From Aquibacillus saliphilus (GTDB lineage: Bacteria; Bacillota; Bacilli; Bacillales; Amphibacillaceae), in assembly GCF_020404745.1 (NCBI RefSeq), contig NZ_JAIZAP010000021.1, positions 27,219-91,218 of the forward strand: DNA of 64,000 nt. The letters run 5' to 3'. The position numbers and the translations under genes were made by a program. Below the pieces are notes generated by a model. It was not told the origin of the DNA. It searched no databases and saw only the letters and a list, made by a program, of their open reading frames with translations. Positions 63,001-64,000 of the stretch are shown piece after piece (position 1 is the first letter of the stretch; every line of letters begins with the position of its first letter).

Positions 63001-63746
63001 ATATAGATGAAAAACTGAGTACAAAGGTTGATGAAAGGCTATCGTTTGTTTACCCACATAAAAACGCGTCCAGATATCGTGCAAAACAAACGGTTACTGA
63101 AATAAAACGTCAACGAGAAGTGAAGGATGATTATAGCGATTCTGAGCTGATTCAACCATTTAAAGCTCCGATTATTAAACGTCCTAAATTTATGCAAAAA
63201 CAAAAGAATTTGACAGCGGCCGAAAGAGGTACGGCGATGCATACAGTCATGCAACATATTCCCCTTACGAAAAAGTGGGGTATAGAGGAAGTAAAAGAAT
63301 TTGTACAACTAATGGTTACTAAAGAAATACTAAGACAAGAAGAAGCAGATGTTGTTGATGCTGTTGCAATTCAACAATTCTTTGAAACAGATATTGGTGA
63401 GCGTGTTGTTCAATCTGAAATAGTTCACCGAGAGGTTCCGTTTAGTTTTACTCTAAATGCTAGTGAAGTTTACCACAATTGGCAAGGTGAACCAGGGGAG
63501 AAGGTCTTGATACAGGGTGTCATTGATTGTTTGATTCCTGTTGAAGACGGGTGGTTACTATTAGATTATAAATCAGACAATATTGCTGAAGAAGTGACCA
63601 CAGAGGTAAAAGAAAAGTTAAAGCAACGCTATCAAGTTCAGCTCGATTTATATGTTAAAGCTTTAGAAGGTATATGGAAACAGCCAGTTAAGGAGAGATA
63701 TCTATATTTCTTTAATCATTCTTTATTAATTGATAGTATTGATTAA
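60015..63746 (+). CDS. addA: AddA, UvrD-like helicase and nuclease subunit
   Basis: 1243 residues. SF1A motifs: AAAAGSGKTAVLVERI (Walker A), VVTFTNAAAQEMRNR (Ia), LVDEYQDTN (II), GDVKQSIYRFRHAEP (III), ARNFRS (IV), MTIHKSKGLEFPIV (V), LYVALTRAKEKL (VI), and a C-terminal nuclease LLDYKSD (Asp1184, Lys1186). Translates single-stranded DNA 3'-5' and cuts; partner of AddB. Overlaps addB by one base. Confidence 0.96.
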   Translation: MPKWTKEQEEAIYASGSDILVAAAAGSGKTAVLVERIIQKLLNRENPVDIDSLLVVTFTNAAAQEMRNRVAEALEAALEANPSSLHLKKQLSLLQRASISTLHSFCMDLVRRYAYLVDIDPSFRIADDVEADMIRQEVLEELFEGWYGKEGEEQAAFFAVVDRFSNDRSDLEVEELILKLYNFAMQNPWPDTWLDEMTSMYDVKEDEDEQAIPWLDILKREVKSQLQAMKQEAWYAMELTKESDGPYHYAETIDMDFALINEASAQLEMSWDNVQSTFKEGKFKALSRKKIDCDEEKKDKVKSLRKSYKKRWNDLAEDWFSRKLSSYLKDMSSLYPTIKQLTVLVKEFKQGYAKLKKEKALVDFSDLEHYTLQILLDESSTADNAVPSSVASELQKKFSELLVDEYQDTNLVQETLISLISDRQGNGNRFMVGDVKQSIYRFRHAEPSLFLEKYKRFAGDDFPAKRIDLARNFRSRDQVLSATNYIFRQLLSEEVGEMNYEKDAELIYSNKVYDQLTLSDADAELVIIDREGKEETPTENQGEEDFQDLEKAQIEARAYAEMIKKWIGHADKAPTQVVDKKTETQRDLQYRDIVILLRSMTWAPTITEELKQQGIPVYAELSTGYFEAIEIKVMLSLLKVIDNPKQDIPLASVLRSPIVGLNEEDLAQIRLAKKRVSYYDALTNFAIETDNSKKKFQVEQFLLQLKDWRLRARQGSLSELIWQIYRETGYYDFVGGIPGGKQRQANLRALYDRARTYESTSFRGLFRFLRFIERMEEKGDDLGAARALGEQEDVVRIMTIHKSKGLEFPIVILGAMDKQFNQQDLRQKYLLHKDLGFGSKYIDPEKRIIYPTLAYHALKKEKQRELWAEEMRVLYVALTRAKEKLVMVGNVASFEKKQKRWLEIIDHHDWVLPPHYRLESKTYLDWVGPALIRHKQNDALRNVEMSVQVPQAIREDDSKWKVQLVHGSEYSSLDQLEQKQELDLQHTINEWKPVDDIDEKLSTKVDERLSFVYPHKNASRYRAKQTVTEIKRQREVKDDYSDSELIQPFKAPIIKRPKFMQKQKNLTAAERGTAMHTVMQHIPLTKKWGIEEVKEFVQLMVTKEILRQEEADVVDAVAIQQFFETDIGERVVQSEIVHREVPFSFTLNASEVYHNWQGEPGEKVLIQGVIDCLIPVEDGWLLLDYKSDNIAEEVTTEVKEKLKQRYQVQLDLYVKALEGIWKQPVKERYLYFFNHSLLIDSID

Positions 63747-63758
63747 TTTTAGTGTTGG

Positions 63759-63799
63759 GCACAACGGTTGGAAGCATTCAGCCGTTGTGTTATTTTTTT
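63759..63799 (+). terminator. Terminator after addA
   Basis: GCACAACGG and CCGTTGTGT arms, 14-base loop, then TTATTTTTTT. Confidence 0.88.
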
Positions 63800-63814
63800 G
63801 ATAAAATAATTGAT

Positions 63815-63888
63815 GGGGGCTTCAGATTTGAATTTGGGCGAATAACCTTAGGTTTGGTTAGAATAACTTCGGTTTCTTTTAAGCCCCC
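63815..63888. repeat. Small hairpin with an internal direct repeat
   Basis: GGGGGCTT and AAGCCCCC form the outer stem. Inside are GAATAACCTTAGGTTT (63840-63855) and GAATAACTTCGGTTT (63861-63875), a tandem-like pair 21 bases apart. Non-coding. Confidence 0.4.
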
Positions 63889-63965
63889 TTATTCCTTTGG
63901 ACACCTAAATCGATTAAGAGTAGAATGATTTTAATAAAAAATCAATCGATAAAGGTGGTGATAAG

Positions 63966-64000
63966 ATGCCAAGAGAAGCAGAAATCATTGAGGATCTAAA
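63966..64000 (+). CDS. Start of an unidentified gene (cut by window edge)
   Basis: AAAGGTGGTGATAAG followed by ATG and an open frame reading MPREAEIIEDL to the window end. Too little to identify; it is not the SbcD N-terminus that follows addA in B. subtilis. Confidence 0.5.
   Translation, partial: MPREAEIIEDL

Noticed and set aside
1..64000. CRISPR arrays, tRNA or rRNA genes, prophage or intact insertion sequences
   Set aside because: No regularly spaced repeats, no tRNA-like cloverleaf or rRNA sequence, no transposase or phage genes recognised.

Overview
The window is chromosomal DNA from a low-GC, spore-forming member of the Bacillaceae, most like the halotolerant Virgibacillus/Oceanobacillus/Gracilibacillus group. 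The evidence is AT-rich sequence, strong AGGAGG ribosome binding sites, frequent TTG/GTG starts, sporulation-associated genes (yhaL, a YjcZ-type miniprotein, a YheC/YheD coat-associated ATP-grasp protein), comK, liaFSR and a glycine-betaine OpuA system. Much of the gene order follows, in blocks, the yhe-yha-yhg-yhf-comK-yhj-addAB part of the Bacillus subtilis chromosome. No rRNA, tRNA, CRISPR array or intact insertion sequence was seen.

Region by region. 1-2.3 kb: the 5' part of an MsmX/UgpC sugar-ABC ATPase, a PucR/CdaR-type regulator and a small unknown protein. 2.4-5.5 kb: YheC/D-like ATP-grasp protein, YheB, YheA. 5.7-7.9 kb: NatAB-like export ABC (yhaQP). 8-14.3 kb: the DNA/RNA repair cluster yhaO-yhaN-(GbsR-like regulator)-yhaM-yhaL, with a LexA-like box in front. 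14.4-23.8 kb: prsA, two or three very small membrane proteins, a DUF3267 protein, a decayed yhaI, then a gbsR/opuAR-opuA cassette with two substrate-binding lipoproteins where B. subtilis would have hpr, then yhaH, trpP (with TRAP-type triplet repeats over its ribosome binding site) and hit. 23.9-24.8 kb: a gene-free kilobase with a GC-rich repeat and a minus-strand terminator. 24.9-29.9 kb: ecsABC, an amidohydrolase and a ferritin-like protein. 30-33.4 kb: PAP2 phosphatase and liaF-liaS-liaR. 33.6-34.5 kb: bdbC and a thioredoxin-like partner. 34.7-41.1 kb: hmoB, pbpF and the haem operon hemE-hemH-hemY. 41.4-44.1 kb: a YtrA-type GntR regulator with an ABC transporter and an unknown membrane-anchored protein. 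44.2-49.95 kb: mnmH, yhfH, yhfI, lplJ, an M48 protease and a coiled-coil protein. 50-56.4 kb: a DUF3939-like protein, comK, yhjD, yhjE, sipV, a DUF6241-like protein, a GNAT enzyme and an MFS transporter. 56.5-63.7 kb: addB-addA, then the first codons of one more gene.

Functional themes: DNA end processing and recombination (yhaON, addAB, comK), envelope homeostasis and secretion (prsA, ecsABC, sipV, pbpF, liaFSR, PAP2, bdbC), osmoprotection (opuA with two circularly permuted binding proteins) and haem metabolism (hemEHY making haem, hmoB degrading it). The most unusual signals are the side-by-side A-B and B-A arrangements of OpuAC, the probable non-AUG start of the ATP-grasp gene, the decayed yhaI next to an apparently replaced hpr, the short ComK, and the unexplained divergent transcription unit upstream of ecsA.
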